Origin: Taibaiella koreensis
GTDB taxonomy: Bacteria > Bacteroidota > Bacteroidia > Chitinophagales > Chitinophagaceae
Assembly: GCF_003545715.1 (NCBI RefSeq)
Contig: NZ_QVNU01000004.1
Coordinates: forward strand, 62,001 to 126,000
Length of the DNA stretch: 64,000 nucleotides
Direction of reading: 5' to 3'
Under the pieces are notes generated by a model that ran no database searches, was not told where the DNA came from, and saw only the letters and a program-made list of their open reading frames with translations. Numbering within the stretch: position 1 is the stretch's first letter; each line of letters opens with the position of its first letter. Positions 1 through 8,248 of this stretch are shown piece by piece. Made by a program: the position numbers and the translations under genes.

Positions 1-1
1 T

Positions 2-424
2 GCGGTCTACGCGAAGACGGGCATCTGGATCACGCCCTCTTACCGGCTCGACCTCAGCAACGACAAAGACCTGAAGCTGGTGCAGTCGCTGGACTTCCTG
101 GGTATCTTAAGGTATATCTGGAACGAGCATAGGGTAGATCCCGGCAATTACCTGGACTTCGGCGCCAAGGCGCAGTTCAATCGCAACGACTGGAATATAG
201 GGCTGGAAGGCGTGTTCCGCCATGCTTCCGAAATACCCCTGACCCAAAGCTCACACTGGACCTATTCCTGGGCGGCCAATTTCAGCTATACCCTGCAGGA
301 CAATATTACCCTGCGACTGAGCTTCGGCTCTCAGTTTGACGGTAATACCAGGGTTTATACCAAGCCCAACGAAATACTCGCCATTGGCGGCATCAGCTTC
401 GGCCTGCTGGGAAAAGGGAAGTAA
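2..424 (+). CDS. C-terminal part of a probable outer-membrane beta-barrel protein (partial)
   Basis: The frame is open from base 2 to a TAA at 422-424, so the start lies outside the window and about 140 residues are visible. The visible part alternates polar and hydrophobic residues, with many aromatic and Asn/Asp turn residues, and ends in GGISFGLLGKGK. This looks like successive transmembrane beta strands of an outer-membrane protein. A GTG at 80 is internal and need not be the start. The precise family is not recognisable from this fragment. Confidence 0.55.
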   Translation, partial: AVYAKTGIWITPSYRLDLSNDKDLKLVQSLDFLGILRYIWNEHRVDPGNYLDFGAKAQFNRNDWNIGLEGVFRHASEIPLTQSSHWTYSWAANFSYTLQDNITLRLSFGSQFDGNTRVYTKPNEILAIGGISFGLLGKGK

Positions 425-501
425 GCTGGCAGCTTTATTCTGCCCACCGGGAATTATCTTTCAGCTTCGTCATTTCCAATATAATAAACCCTATTATAAT
501 C

Positions 502-900
502 ATGAGAAAATATGTTATTTTATTCTGGCTGGTCATCTCAATATTTCTTTCTTCAGGATGCAGTGATTACGGAAAGAAAATTCAATTTGGGAACCTTGAT
601 CTTTATTATACGTCGGCCGTTACCAAGGATGAAGCTGATAAGCTGGGAAATTATTTAGTACAGCGTGGGATCAATAATAATGGCGCGAAAAAGACAGTTC
701 AATTATCTAAAGATGGCTATACGTATCAGTTCCGTATGGTCCTTAAACAAGACTTGGAACAAGATGAGGACACGAAACGTCAATTCGAAAAACAAGCCTA
801 CCTGATATCGCAAGATGTATTTAATGGCGAAAGAGTGGAAGTACACGCTTGTGACGAAGATTTCAAAACAATTCGTGTGTATCTTATGAAAGCCTATTGA
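502..900 (+). CDS. Small hypothetical lipoprotein
   Basis: 132 residues. A hydrophobic signal sequence ends in a lipobox LSSGC with Cys20 as the probable lipidation site, so the mature protein should be membrane-anchored. The rest is soluble, charged and has one further Cys near the C-terminus. No family recognised. The DNA is AT-richer than the gene before it. The next gene is convergent, and no clear terminator hairpin is visible between them. Confidence 0.6.
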   Translation: MRKYVILFWLVISIFLSSGCSDYGKKIQFGNLDLYYTSAVTKDEADKLGNYLVQRGINNNGAKKTVQLSKDGYTYQFRMVLKQDLEQDEDTKRQFEKQAYLISQDVFNGERVEVHACDEDFKTIRVYLMKAY

Positions 901-951
901 TTTTTTCACAAAAAGTTACAGGCATAGTCGATGATAGTAAAAAGCACCTTA

Positions 952-1566
952 TTATCGGCCACCTGGTTTATTGAGATCCTGCAGGGATAACCATCCCGTG
1001 GTCACCTGCTTCCCGCCGTTATAAGAGCAGAGGGCAAAGCCATCCTGGACCTTGCTGATCCGCACCACATCGCCCTTTACCACGAAAGCCTTCCTGGTTG
1101 TCGTAGCCGATGGCTTATCGTGGAAATAAGCTTTGGTATTTTTTACATAACGGATCTCTATCCAGGGTTGCGCTTCGTCGAAGGTAAAAACGGCCGGCTC
1201 CTCATCGGCAAAGTGCTGTACATTCCAACAACCGCCATGCTCCTCAGCCAGGTGCACTTTGATCGTTTTGTCGCCGCCTGTTTCAAGTGTTCCGTCGATC
1301 ACATCATCCAGGGGCTGTGCCGGATAATAAGTTCTGATCTTGGCTTTTCCACCCGTTACTTTTCCTTCCAGATAAAAAGCGCAGGAGAATTTGGGATGAT
1401 CGGTACCCTCGTCGTAGCCGGTAGCGCTCTCAAAATATCCGGTGATCATTTGTGTCGCCGGGTTGTAGGCAATATCCAGCTCATCATAGCTCCCGGTGCG
1501 TATGCTTTGGCTGCGCGCAGAAAAAGTAAAGAGTAATAGTGCAGGGAGTAGACAAATGCTTTTCAT
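952..1566 (-). CDS. Secreted hypothetical protein with C-terminal SH3-like domain
   Basis: 204 residues with an N-terminal signal peptide (about residues 1-19, cut near ARSQS). Residues about 20-130 form an unrecognised beta-rich domain. Residues about 140-200 (YFHDKPSATTTRKAFVVKGD, then VQDGFALCSYNGGK and TGWLSLQDL) resemble a bacterial SH3-like domain, often a wall- or ligand-binding module. It lies downstream of the LytTR regulator on the same strand but is separated from it. Function unknown. Confidence 0.55.
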   Translation of the reverse strand: MKSICLLPALLLFTFSARSQSIRTGSYDELDIAYNPATQMITGYFESATGYDEGTDHPKFSCAFYLEGKVTGGKAKIRTYYPAQPLDDVIDGTLETGGDKTIKVHLAEEHGGCWNVQHFADEEPAVFTFDEAQPWIEIRYVKNTKAYFHDKPSATTTRKAFVVKGDVVRISKVQDGFALCSYNGGKQVTTGWLSLQDLNKPGGR

Positions 1567-1631
1567 ATTGTTATCAGTAAGGTTTGACCAAAGCTACACC
1601 ATATCTGTATACAAATACTACCGGGCAACGG

Positions 1632-2318
1632 CTATTTACCAGCGGTAACCAATTGGTAAAAATGCTTGCGGTAAGTATCTGATACCGGGATCATACGATC
1701 CCCGATGCGGATACCGTCGCGCTCAATAGTATCGATCTTATCGATGGCGACCATATACGATTTGTGTACCCGGCATACGACATTTTGCGGTATCTCTGCT
1801 TCCAGCTCCCTGAAGGTCTGCAAGGTCATGATCTTTTTATGCTGGGTATGGATCATACGATAATCCCTGCGCCCTTCGATGAATAGTACATCACTGAGCA
1901 GAAGCTTTTCCAGGCGGTATTCCGTCTTGATAAAGATATAGTTGCGGGGCGCAGGATCTTTGCGCTCCAATTGCTGCTTTACCTTGTCCACAGCTTGTAG
2001 AAAACGGTCAAAAGTATAGGGCTTCAGCAGGTAGTCGCGTACATTCAACTCATAGCCCTTCAACGCGTACTGATGATATGCAGTAGTAATGATGACCGCG
2101 CTGCGGTTAACCGATTCCAGCAGCTGGATACCGGATAGTTCCCCGATATTGATATCCAGAAAGATCAGATCGGGAACGTGGGTGTGCAGGTAGATCAAGG
2201 CATCGATACCATTGTCGAATACAGCCGTGAGCTGCAGCCAGGGCAGCTTCTGCAGGTAATCTTTGATCCGGTCCTGAGCCAGCGGCTCATCTTCAATAAT
2301 GATGCAATTAATCTTCAT
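1632..2318 (-). CDS. LytTR-family response regulator
   Basis: 228 residues. The N-terminal receiver domain (about 1-120) has acidic residues E9, D10 and E11, phosphoacceptor Asp55 in FLDIN, and Lys in LLKPY. The C-terminal LytTR DNA-binding domain (about 130-225) has IFIKTEYRLEKL, GRRDY and RVHKSYMVAID. It should be phosphorylated by the kinase encoded just upstream: its start codon overlaps the kinase stop by 11 nt, so translation is probably coupled. The likely targets include the ABC transporter at the head of the same operon (inference). Confidence 0.9.
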   Translation of the reverse strand: MKINCIIIEDEPLAQDRIKDYLQKLPWLQLTAVFDNGIDALIYLHTHVPDLIFLDINIGELSGIQLLESVNRSAVIITTAYHQYALKGYELNVRDYLLKPYTFDRFLQAVDKVKQQLERKDPAPRNYIFIKTEYRLEKLLLSDVLFIEGRRDYRMIHTQHKKIMTLQTFRELEAEIPQNVVCRVHKSYMVAIDKIDTIERDGIRIGDRMIPVSDTYRKHFYQLVTAGK

Positions 2319-3351
2319 GGTTGTCCAGAATAAGTTGTACAGAATAAAGATCCGATTGGTCTGATAAGCTTAACCGGTGCCTTCCGGGATACAGCAGCTC
2401 CAGCCGGCGCTGCAGCAATTCGTTACCCAAACCGCTATAAACCTCATCCCTGACCCCATTGCGCTGGTAATAGTTGTCGCACCGGAATTCGATACGCTCT
2501 GCTGATATCCCGACCGAGATCTGCACTGCCGGCCCTTCTCTTTTGCCGGCGGCATGTTTAAAGGCATTCTCAATATAAGCGATCAGCAGCATGGGCGCGA
2601 TCATATGATTGCCGGGGTCTCCTTGCAGGTTATATTGGACAAAGTCCCTGTTTGCCGAACGTATACGCTGCAGATCCAGGTAAGCTTCGATATAGTCGAG
2701 CTCTTTGGCAAGCGGGACCTTCTCCGTGCGTGTCTCGTACAGCATATAACGCATAATACCGGATAGCTGATTGAGAAAAAGCGATGCTTTTACCGGGTCT
2801 TTGCCAATCAATACATCGATATTATTAATGGTGTTGAACAAAAAATGAGGATTGATCTGCGATTTGATCAATGCCAACTCTGTCTCATGATGACGCCGCT
2901 GCAGCTCTTCCTTGATCCGTATATCGCCATACCATCGGATGAACCCTTTCAACACCAGGCCGATGATCCCATGGATACCCGCCAGCATGCACAGGAATAT
3001 CCCCATAAAAAAGCTTTGCGGAAAACGCAGTTGTCCCAGGGCATTGAGCGGGAAGCTCAGCAAAAAGGTTGCGATACCACCGGCCACCAGGGCAAACAAG
3101 ATGCCCCAGACAACGCAGGCCAGCAAACGTTTCCGCATTAACCAGCGATCAAACAGTACCAGGTAATAAGAATAGAACCCCAGCACACCGGGCAAGAGCG
3201 CAAATGCCGCAAATGGAGAAAAGAACAAGACCTGTGCCAGGTGCTCCAGCGGTGGACGGGTCTTGGGCAAAGCCAGCAGAATGGTCGTGATCAACAGCAG
3301 GTACAGGAGCCAGTAACAGGTGTGCAGCAAAACGATGACAGATCTACGCAT
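2308..3351 (-). CDS. LytS/YehU-type sensor histidine kinase
   Basis: 347 residues from the ATG at 3351. A longer frame to 3432 would overlap the permease, whose stop lies one base upstream of this ATG, so 3351 is preferred. Four hydrophobic helices (about 8-28, 42-66, 76-100, 113-136) precede a His_kinase domain with phosphoacceptor His169 in QINPHFLFNTINN, an N-box IAYIENAFKHA and a G-box-like GLGNELLQRRLELL. It is an inner-membrane kinase without a large periplasmic sensor, a design common where an ABC transporter is co-encoded and may supply the signal. Confidence 0.9.
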   Translation of the reverse strand: MRRSVIVLLHTCYWLLYLLLITTILLALPKTRPPLEHLAQVLFFSPFAAFALLPGVLGFYSYYLVLFDRWLMRKRLLACVVWGILFALVAGGIATFLLSFPLNALGQLRFPQSFFMGIFLCMLAGIHGIIGLVLKGFIRWYGDIRIKEELQRRHHETELALIKSQINPHFLFNTINNIDVLIGKDPVKASLFLNQLSGIMRYMLYETRTEKVPLAKELDYIEAYLDLQRIRSANRDFVQYNLQGDPGNHMIAPMLLIAYIENAFKHAAGKREGPAVQISVGISAERIEFRCDNYYQRNGVRDEVYSGLGNELLQRRLELLYPGRHRLSLSDQSDLYSVQLILDNHED

Positions 3352-3352
3352 A

Positions 3353-4117
3353 TCAGCTCCTTTCCTTTTTAAAGAGAAACAAAAGATAGCTTCCGGTGCC
3401 GAACAAGGCAAAATAGCCAAATGCCCAGGCATAGATATTGGTGTTGGATCCGGTTTTCATAAAAGCTGCGGCGCTATAAATGTACGGCACAATATAGGCA
3501 TATTGCCATTGCATCACCATCATAGACAGGATATAGAGGCCAAGCCCTACGCCGATGGGGACCATAAAATTGCGGAATTGCAGGCTTAGCAGGAATTGCA
3601 GAGCGAGTACCGGCAGGCAGGTCAGCAGGAATTTACTATTGCCCAACATGAATTTGCCCCAGGGAAAGGCCTCTGCCGGGAAGGGAACCCGCTTAATGAA
3701 CAAGGCCGGGAGCACGCCCGTGAGATAGATACCAACGTTGAACAGAATAAAGAATTGGAGCAGCATCACCAGGATCACGGCCAGCTTGGCAAAAAAAATG
3801 GTCGTGGGCGATTGTGGCGTGGCGTGCAACTGCTTCCAGGTCTGATTACGGTATTCCACCTGCCCCACCAGGGTAGTAACAAGAATGACACCCATAGGCA
3901 GCAGGAAAAAAGCCATCCCCTGCCAGCAACGTGAATAGAGCATCTCCCATATTTTGGAGGAAGCATTATCACCGGCGAGGCGTTCCGAAAAATAGAACCG
4001 CTGGATAAGGATGATCAGCGGGATAAAGAAGCCGCCGGCGATGGTCAGCCAGGCACCGGCCGTACGTTTGCGTTTCAGCCATTCGCTGCTAAAGCTGTTC
4101 AGGAAGGTCGTTATCAT
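3353..4117 (-). CDS. ABC-2 type transporter permease (lantibiotic-immunity-like)
   Basis: 254 residues with about six hydrophobic segments (near 25-40, 70-90, 110-135, 150-170, 185-215, 230-250). The SSEWLKRKRTAGAWL start and the QVEYRNQTWKQL segment are typical of the ABC-2 permeases found with lantibiotic self-protection exporters. Its start overlaps the ATPase stop by four bases (ATGA), so the two are translated as a pair and should form one inner-membrane exporter. The substrate is unknown. The family match is from sequence character only. Confidence 0.8.
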   Translation of the reverse strand: MITTFLNSFSSEWLKRKRTAGAWLTIAGGFFIPLIILIQRFYFSERLAGDNASSKIWEMLYSRCWQGMAFFLLPMGVILVTTLVGQVEYRNQTWKQLHATPQSPTTIFFAKLAVILVMLLQFFILFNVGIYLTGVLPALFIKRVPFPAEAFPWGKFMLGNSKFLLTCLPVLALQFLLSLQFRNFMVPIGVGLGLYILSMMVMQWQYAYIVPYIYSAAAFMKTGSNTNIYAWAFGYFALFGTGSYLLFLFKKERS

Positions 4118-5031
4118 GATACTCCGGTTTGTGTGAGGTTCATAAAGATGGTTTCGAGGTCACTGTTATGGGTATGGACACCATAAATGCCGATGCCGCT
4201 GCCCGTCAACTCCCTGAATAGGGCCGGCATTTGGTCCCGGCCGGGCTTATCCAGCACAAGCTGCCCATTCTCCCAGCGAAAAGGGAGCCTGAGCCGTTCC
4301 ATAGCCGCAGCAGCTCTAAGGTCGTGTCCGCAGTCGATAACCAGGCTGCCCGCCTGTGCCCTTTCGCTGGTAAGCGCCGCGAGCGTACCCTGGTACAGCA
4401 ATTTTCCCTGGTTGATGATCCCGATGTGGGTGACCAGCTTTTCGATCTCTGTAAGCAGATGGCTTGAGATCAGGATCGTGGTACCCTGCTCCCGGTTGAG
4501 CTGTTGCAACAAGGCGCGCATCTCCACAATGCCGGCCGGATCCAGTCCGTTGGTGGGTTCATCCAGCACCAGCAGCGCAGGCTCGTGCAGCAAAGCGATA
4601 GCGATGCCCAGACGTTGTTTCATACCCAGTGAAAACCGGCCGGCCTTCTTGCTCCCGGTACGGTCCAGGCCCGTGAGGGTAAGCGCAGCGTCGATCCTGG
4701 AGCGGGGGCATCGATAGAGTCTTCGCCATACTTCCAGGTTCTCGGCTGCGCTGAGGTGGTGATAGATAGAGGGGCTTTCGATCAGCGCGCCTACATGGCG
4801 AAGCAAACCATGCCGGCGCATTGTCATTTCCTGCCCGGAAATACTGATATGTCCCGTTTGCTTCCGTAGTAAGCCCAGCAATAGTCTTAATGTTGTCGTT
4901 TTGCCGGCGCCGTTAGGTCCCAGGAAACCGTAGATCGCGCCGGCAGGCACCTGTAGGGCCACGGCGTCCAATACCTTTTCGCCCTGGCGGAACTGGTGGC
5001 TCAGGTCTTTCGTTTCCACAATGTAGCTCAT
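4114..5031 (-). CDS. ABC transporter ATP-binding protein
   Basis: 305 residues. Walker A GPNGAGKT at 38-45, signature region FSLGMKQRLGIA, Walker B LLVLDEP followed by TNGLDPAG, and an H-loop SSH. The C-terminal 80 residues form a domain typical of BcrA/LanF-type ATPases. It heads the leftward operon ATPase, permease, kinase, regulator. This order suggests a self-tuned system in which export or antibiotic stress regulates the exporter genes. Confidence 0.9.
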   Translation of the reverse strand: MSYIVETKDLSHQFRQGEKVLDAVALQVPAGAIYGFLGPNGAGKTTTLRLLLGLLRKQTGHISISGQEMTMRRHGLLRHVGALIESPSIYHHLSAAENLEVWRRLYRCPRSRIDAALTLTGLDRTGSKKAGRFSLGMKQRLGIAIALLHEPALLVLDEPTNGLDPAGIVEMRALLQQLNREQGTTILISSHLLTEIEKLVTHIGIINQGKLLYQGTLAALTSERAQAGSLVIDCGHDLRAAAAMERLRLPFRWENGQLVLDKPGRDQMPALFRELTGSGIGIYGVHTHNSDLETIFMNLTQTGVS

Positions 5032-5222
5032 GCGTTATTGTCGTTTGTTCCCCTCAAAAATAGAACGGCACACTGTCAGCAACGCAGCACAATACATGAG
5101 ATCGCGAGGTTTGTCTGCAAAAGGGTACATTTGTTCTGCAAAACGGCATCGCGGGCAAGGTCATTTCATCGGTTTTACCCCGCACGGCAATCGGAATTAC
5201 GAGAATACAAAGGCACACCTAT

Positions 5223-5954
5223 ATGGAACAGCAGGAAAAAGCGGCCGGATGGGATTTCAGCTACCTGGAGCGTACGCGCAGGATGGTAGAGCGCCCGCTC
5301 CCCTGGAACTACTATAACGAAATACTACCTTACCTACGGCCAGGCATTCGTCTGCTGGATATGGGCACCGGCGGCGGCGAATTTCTTAGCCTGCTCCCAC
5401 ATAAGGAACAATGCCAGATCTACGCCACGGAAGGTTACACGCCCAATGTTGCGGTGGCGGCTAAACGCCTGTCCACCTTTGGCGCCACGCTCGTATCTGA
5501 ATATGAAGATGATGACCTGCCCTTTGAAAGCAATTTCTTTGACCTGGTGATCAACCGGCACGAAAGCTACTCGATAGACGAAGTAGCGCGGATACTAAGG
5601 CCGGGCGGCCATTTTATTAACCAACAGGTAGATAGGGAAAGTGATCGCAATATTGCGGACCTGATCGGCCAAAAGGCCGACGATACCTTCCTGCACTGGA
5701 ACCTGGCTTACGCCATGAAAGCATATGAACAGGTTCCCTTAATGCTGCTGAAGCAGCAGGAAGATTCGGGCTATACACGTTTTTTCGATACGGAAGCGCT
5801 TATTTTTTATATCAGATCGATGCCTTATCTCTTTACGGATTACGATCTGTTCGACTTTGAAATGATCCGTAACCTGCTTGACGACTGGTTTGCGCAACAT
5901 GCTTATGCCGACATTGTCAGCAAGCGGTTTATTCTTTGTGCCCGGAAGACCTGA
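5223..5954 (+). CDS. Class I SAM-dependent methyltransferase
   Basis: 243 residues. SAM-binding motif I RLLDMGTGGGEFLSLL lies at about 43-58, followed by an acidic residue (ATEGYTPN), motif II around FFDLVINRHES and motif III LRPGGHFI. This is a Methyltransf_11-type fold; the substrate cannot be read. It is transcribed away from the ABC operon, with about 190 bp of shared upstream DNA. The ATG at 5223 gives a full-length family member. Confidence 0.85.
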   Translation: MEQQEKAAGWDFSYLERTRRMVERPLPWNYYNEILPYLRPGIRLLDMGTGGGEFLSLLPHKEQCQIYATEGYTPNVAVAAKRLSTFGATLVSEYEDDDLPFESNFFDLVINRHESYSIDEVARILRPGGHFINQQVDRESDRNIADLIGQKADDTFLHWNLAYAMKAYEQVPLMLLKQQEDSGYTRFFDTEALIFYIRSMPYLFTDYDLFDFEMIRNLLDDWFAQHAYADIVSKRFILCARKT

Positions 5955-5993
5955 ACCCTGCTTAAGCCAGAACGTTATCGCTAAGGGCGTACG

Positions 5994-6917
5994 TCATTGC
6001 AACCACCTTTTTATATACCTGAGGAAGTTCTTTTGCTGATCGACGAAAAGATAATGAGAACAGTTATCGATAAGGCAGAATGCATCAGGACCAACAATCT
6101 CTTTCATATCTGAAAGCTGCCGGATGGAAAAGATGCCATCCTGTTTACCATACACGGCATAAAGCGGGACGCCCTTCTGCTTTATTTCCTTTAATAAAGG
6201 CTTGGTGTCGATATTCCTGAGGATTTCATTTTTAAAAAACATTATGGGCGCATTGCTGTTCCGGATATTTTGCTTAAAAAAAGGACCGGCTTCATAAGCC
6301 TGTCTTAGTGTACGCGATGCTTCCGTCGGTTGCGGCATATCGAAGAGGCCTGCCTTACCCGCCAGGTCGTAGCAGCCTTTCCTATATGCCGCCGACTGAT
6401 GGTCCATAGCCGCGACTTCGGTCAAACGGAGTAGCGTGGCTGTATCGCTGTTATGTCTGGCCTTGCTCTTTACGACGCGCTGGATCTCGTCATAGGTTTC
6501 CTGCTGGGAGAAGAGCGCACCGGCCAGAACAAGCTTGCTCACTTTATCCGGGTATTGCTGCGTATAAAGTGTCGCCACCAGGCCACCGAAGCTATGCCCA
6601 ATGAGCGCCGCCTGCCTGAGGCCATATTGGTGGTAAATACTATTGAGGTCTTTAAATGCTTCCTGGTAGGTAAATGTAGCGGCGGGATCGGCCGACCGGC
6701 CCTCCCCTCTTCTGTCGTAAACGATCACGTAAAAGCCGCTGCCGGCAAGTTGGGCAGCAGTAGACGCTTCAAATAAGGTAGCATTGCCACCGGGACCGCC
6801 GTGCAAAAAGATCACCGGCTTATCTTTGGGATTGCCATAGGCTTTGCTGTATAGCTGCTTCGCCATAGCGGAGGGCACTGTGAAAAGAAGCAGGAAGAGT
6901 GTGACGATCGTTTTCAT
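5994..6917 (-). CDS. Secreted alpha/beta hydrolase, proline-iminopeptidase-like
   Basis: 307 residues from the ATG at 6917, chosen because it places a clean signal peptide (ending VPSAMA) at the N-terminus; the frame extends nine codons further up to 6944. The oxyanion motif HGGPGG is at 39-44 and nucleophile Ser109 lies in GHSFGG. A late Asp (YGKQDGIF) and His (NCSHYLF) complete the triad. HGGPGG is characteristic of the proline iminopeptidase branch, but substrate is uncertain. Probably periplasmic. Confidence 0.85.
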   Translation of the reverse strand: MKTIVTLFLLLFTVPSAMAKQLYSKAYGNPKDKPVIFLHGGPGGNATLFEASTAAQLAGSGFYVIVYDRRGEGRSADPAATFTYQEAFKDLNSIYHQYGLRQAALIGHSFGGLVATLYTQQYPDKVSKLVLAGALFSQQETYDEIQRVVKSKARHNSDTATLLRLTEVAAMDHQSAAYRKGCYDLAGKAGLFDMPQPTEASRTLRQAYEAGPFFKQNIRNSNAPIMFFKNEILRNIDTKPLLKEIKQKGVPLYAVYGKQDGIFSIRQLSDMKEIVGPDAFCLIDNCSHYLFVDQQKNFLRYIKRWLQ

Positions 6918-7110
6918 GTTTGCTGGCATGGCTTGGTATTTCAAAGCTAGGAGAAATAAACGGCTACCCGCATCATTTTTCTACCAATAAGCCCCATTCC
7001 CATACGAAGCGGGTCAATGCATAATGAAAATACATATGATGTTACCAGGGCGGAACATGCGATATTTGCAGCTGTTTTCCAGGTTACCATCACTTAAACG
7101 ACAATTCCGG

Positions 7111-8013
7111 ATGCATCCTCTTTTTATGCGGTTTCTGCTCTTGCTTTTGCTAAGCGGCCATAGCCTGGCGCAGGGCCAGGGGCCGCAAATTATCCCCTTC
7201 AGGCTGACGAATGACAACAACCTGGTACTACAGGCCGTCGTTAATGACAAAGACAGCATAGCGGTAATGCTGCACACAGCAGCATCGGGTCTGACACTTA
7301 CAGAGGAAGCGGTATCCCGGCTAAAAAACCTGCACTTCGATGGATCGGATGATAATGTTACCAGCTGGAGCGGACCGGCAAACAGCGCACGTTACAGCAA
7401 AAATAACCGGCTCAGCATTGGCGGCCTGCATTGGGATTCCATCATGGTTTGGGAAGATATGCAATCGGGCCCCGGTACCGACGGTAAGATCGGCTTGGAT
7501 CTGTTTGCCGGTAAGGTAGTGGAGCTGGATTTCGACAAAGGCGTGCTTATTCTTTATGATACGCTTCCCGCCGGGATCAACGATTACGACAAGCTTGCGC
7601 TACGCCGGCAAGGCGACATGCTATTCCTGGAGGCGGATTTCTATAATGGCCGCCAGTCTTTTCACAACGCGCTCCTTATTCATTCGGGGTATTCGGGCGC
7701 CCTGCTCCTGGACGATGCTTTTGTAACCACAAGCAATATAGGTCCACCATTGAAAGTCGTCTCGGAGCAGAAGCTTACCGATGCTTATGGAAAAACGCTG
7801 AAGGTAAAGAAGGCGATACTACCCGGGCTCACGATCGGCAGACAACAGCTAGGGCAAGTACCGGCCGGCTTCTTTGAAGGCGCCATCGGCCGGCAGAAGA
7901 TGAGCGTGCTCGGCGGCGATATACTAAAAAGGTTTCACGTGATCATTGATGCCGGAAGAACATCTGTTTACCTCAAGCCTGGCGCCCTGATAAACGCACC
8001 TTATAAAGGATGA
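7111..8013 (+). CDS. Retropepsin/pepsin-like secreted protein with both catalytic Asp replaced by His
   Basis: 301 residues from the ATG at 7111; ATGs at 7024 and 7126 are alternatives. A signal peptide (FMRFLLLLLLSGHSLAQ) is followed by two related halves, each with an aspartyl-protease-like core. In the first, LDTGASG would be expected but the sequence reads LHTAASG (His55). In the second, IDTGYSG would be expected but IHSGYSG is present (His191). The fold appears kept (GKIGLDLF and SVLGGDIL match the usual strand-turn motifs) while the catalytic residues are gone. It is probably a non-proteolytic relative. A TATTTG-type -10 box lies near 7060. Confidence 0.6.
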   Translation: MHPLFMRFLLLLLLSGHSLAQGQGPQIIPFRLTNDNNLVLQAVVNDKDSIAVMLHTAASGLTLTEEAVSRLKNLHFDGSDDNVTSWSGPANSARYSKNNRLSIGGLHWDSIMVWEDMQSGPGTDGKIGLDLFAGKVVELDFDKGVLILYDTLPAGINDYDKLALRRQGDMLFLEADFYNGRQSFHNALLIHSGYSGALLLDDAFVTTSNIGPPLKVVSEQKLTDAYGKTLKVKKAILPGLTIGRQQLGQVPAGFFEGAIGRQKMSVLGGDILKRFHVIIDAGRTSVYLKPGALINAPYKG

Positions 8014-8030
8014 GCAACATAAAATTAAAA

Positions 8031-8171
8031 CTGACTATCCCGATATAGGAAACAAAATAATCTCTGGTCCTTGAGCACGTCGAAAGGACAGCTATAAATG
8101 GTGCTTCGACGGGCTCAGCAACCGTTATCAAGACGAATTTGACTCATGTTTCCTATATCAGGATAGTCAGC
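8031..8171. repeat. MITE-like element, copy 1
   Basis: About 140 bp bounded by terminal inverted repeats: the left end begins CTGACTATCCCGATATAGG and the complement of the right end begins CTGACTATCCTGATATAGG. The 9-bp sequence AAATTAAAA occurs just before the element (8022-8030) and again at 8172-8180, which fits a target-site duplication. Inside, CTTGAGCACGTCGAAAGG and CTTCGACGGGCTCAGCA form a nested inverted repeat. It has no coding capacity. A close copy lies at 62721-62856 and one with similar ends at 35164-35297. Confidence 0.75.
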
Positions 8172-8185
8172 AAATTAAAAGCACA

Positions 8186-8219
8186 GCCGGTAGTTGCCGT
8201 TGAAGAAAGCGCTACCGGC
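8186..8219. other. Short inverted repeat
   Basis: GCCGGTAG and CTACCGGC form an 8-bp perfect stem with an 18-base loop, between the MITE and the kinase gene. There is no T-run, so it is probably not an intrinsic terminator. Confidence 0.35.
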
Positions 8220-8233
8220 CAGGCCAAAATAAA

Positions 8234-8241
8234 ATAGCTTT
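8234..8241 (+). promoter_or_regulatory. -7 promoter element, start-adjacent
   Basis: TAGCTTTG matches the Bacteroidota TAnnTTTG -7 element and ends seven bases before the ATG at 8249. This implies a very short or absent 5' leader. It overlaps the upstream in-frame TTG at 8240, which argues against that TTG as the start. Confidence 0.5.
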
Positions 8242-8248
8242 GCGGATC

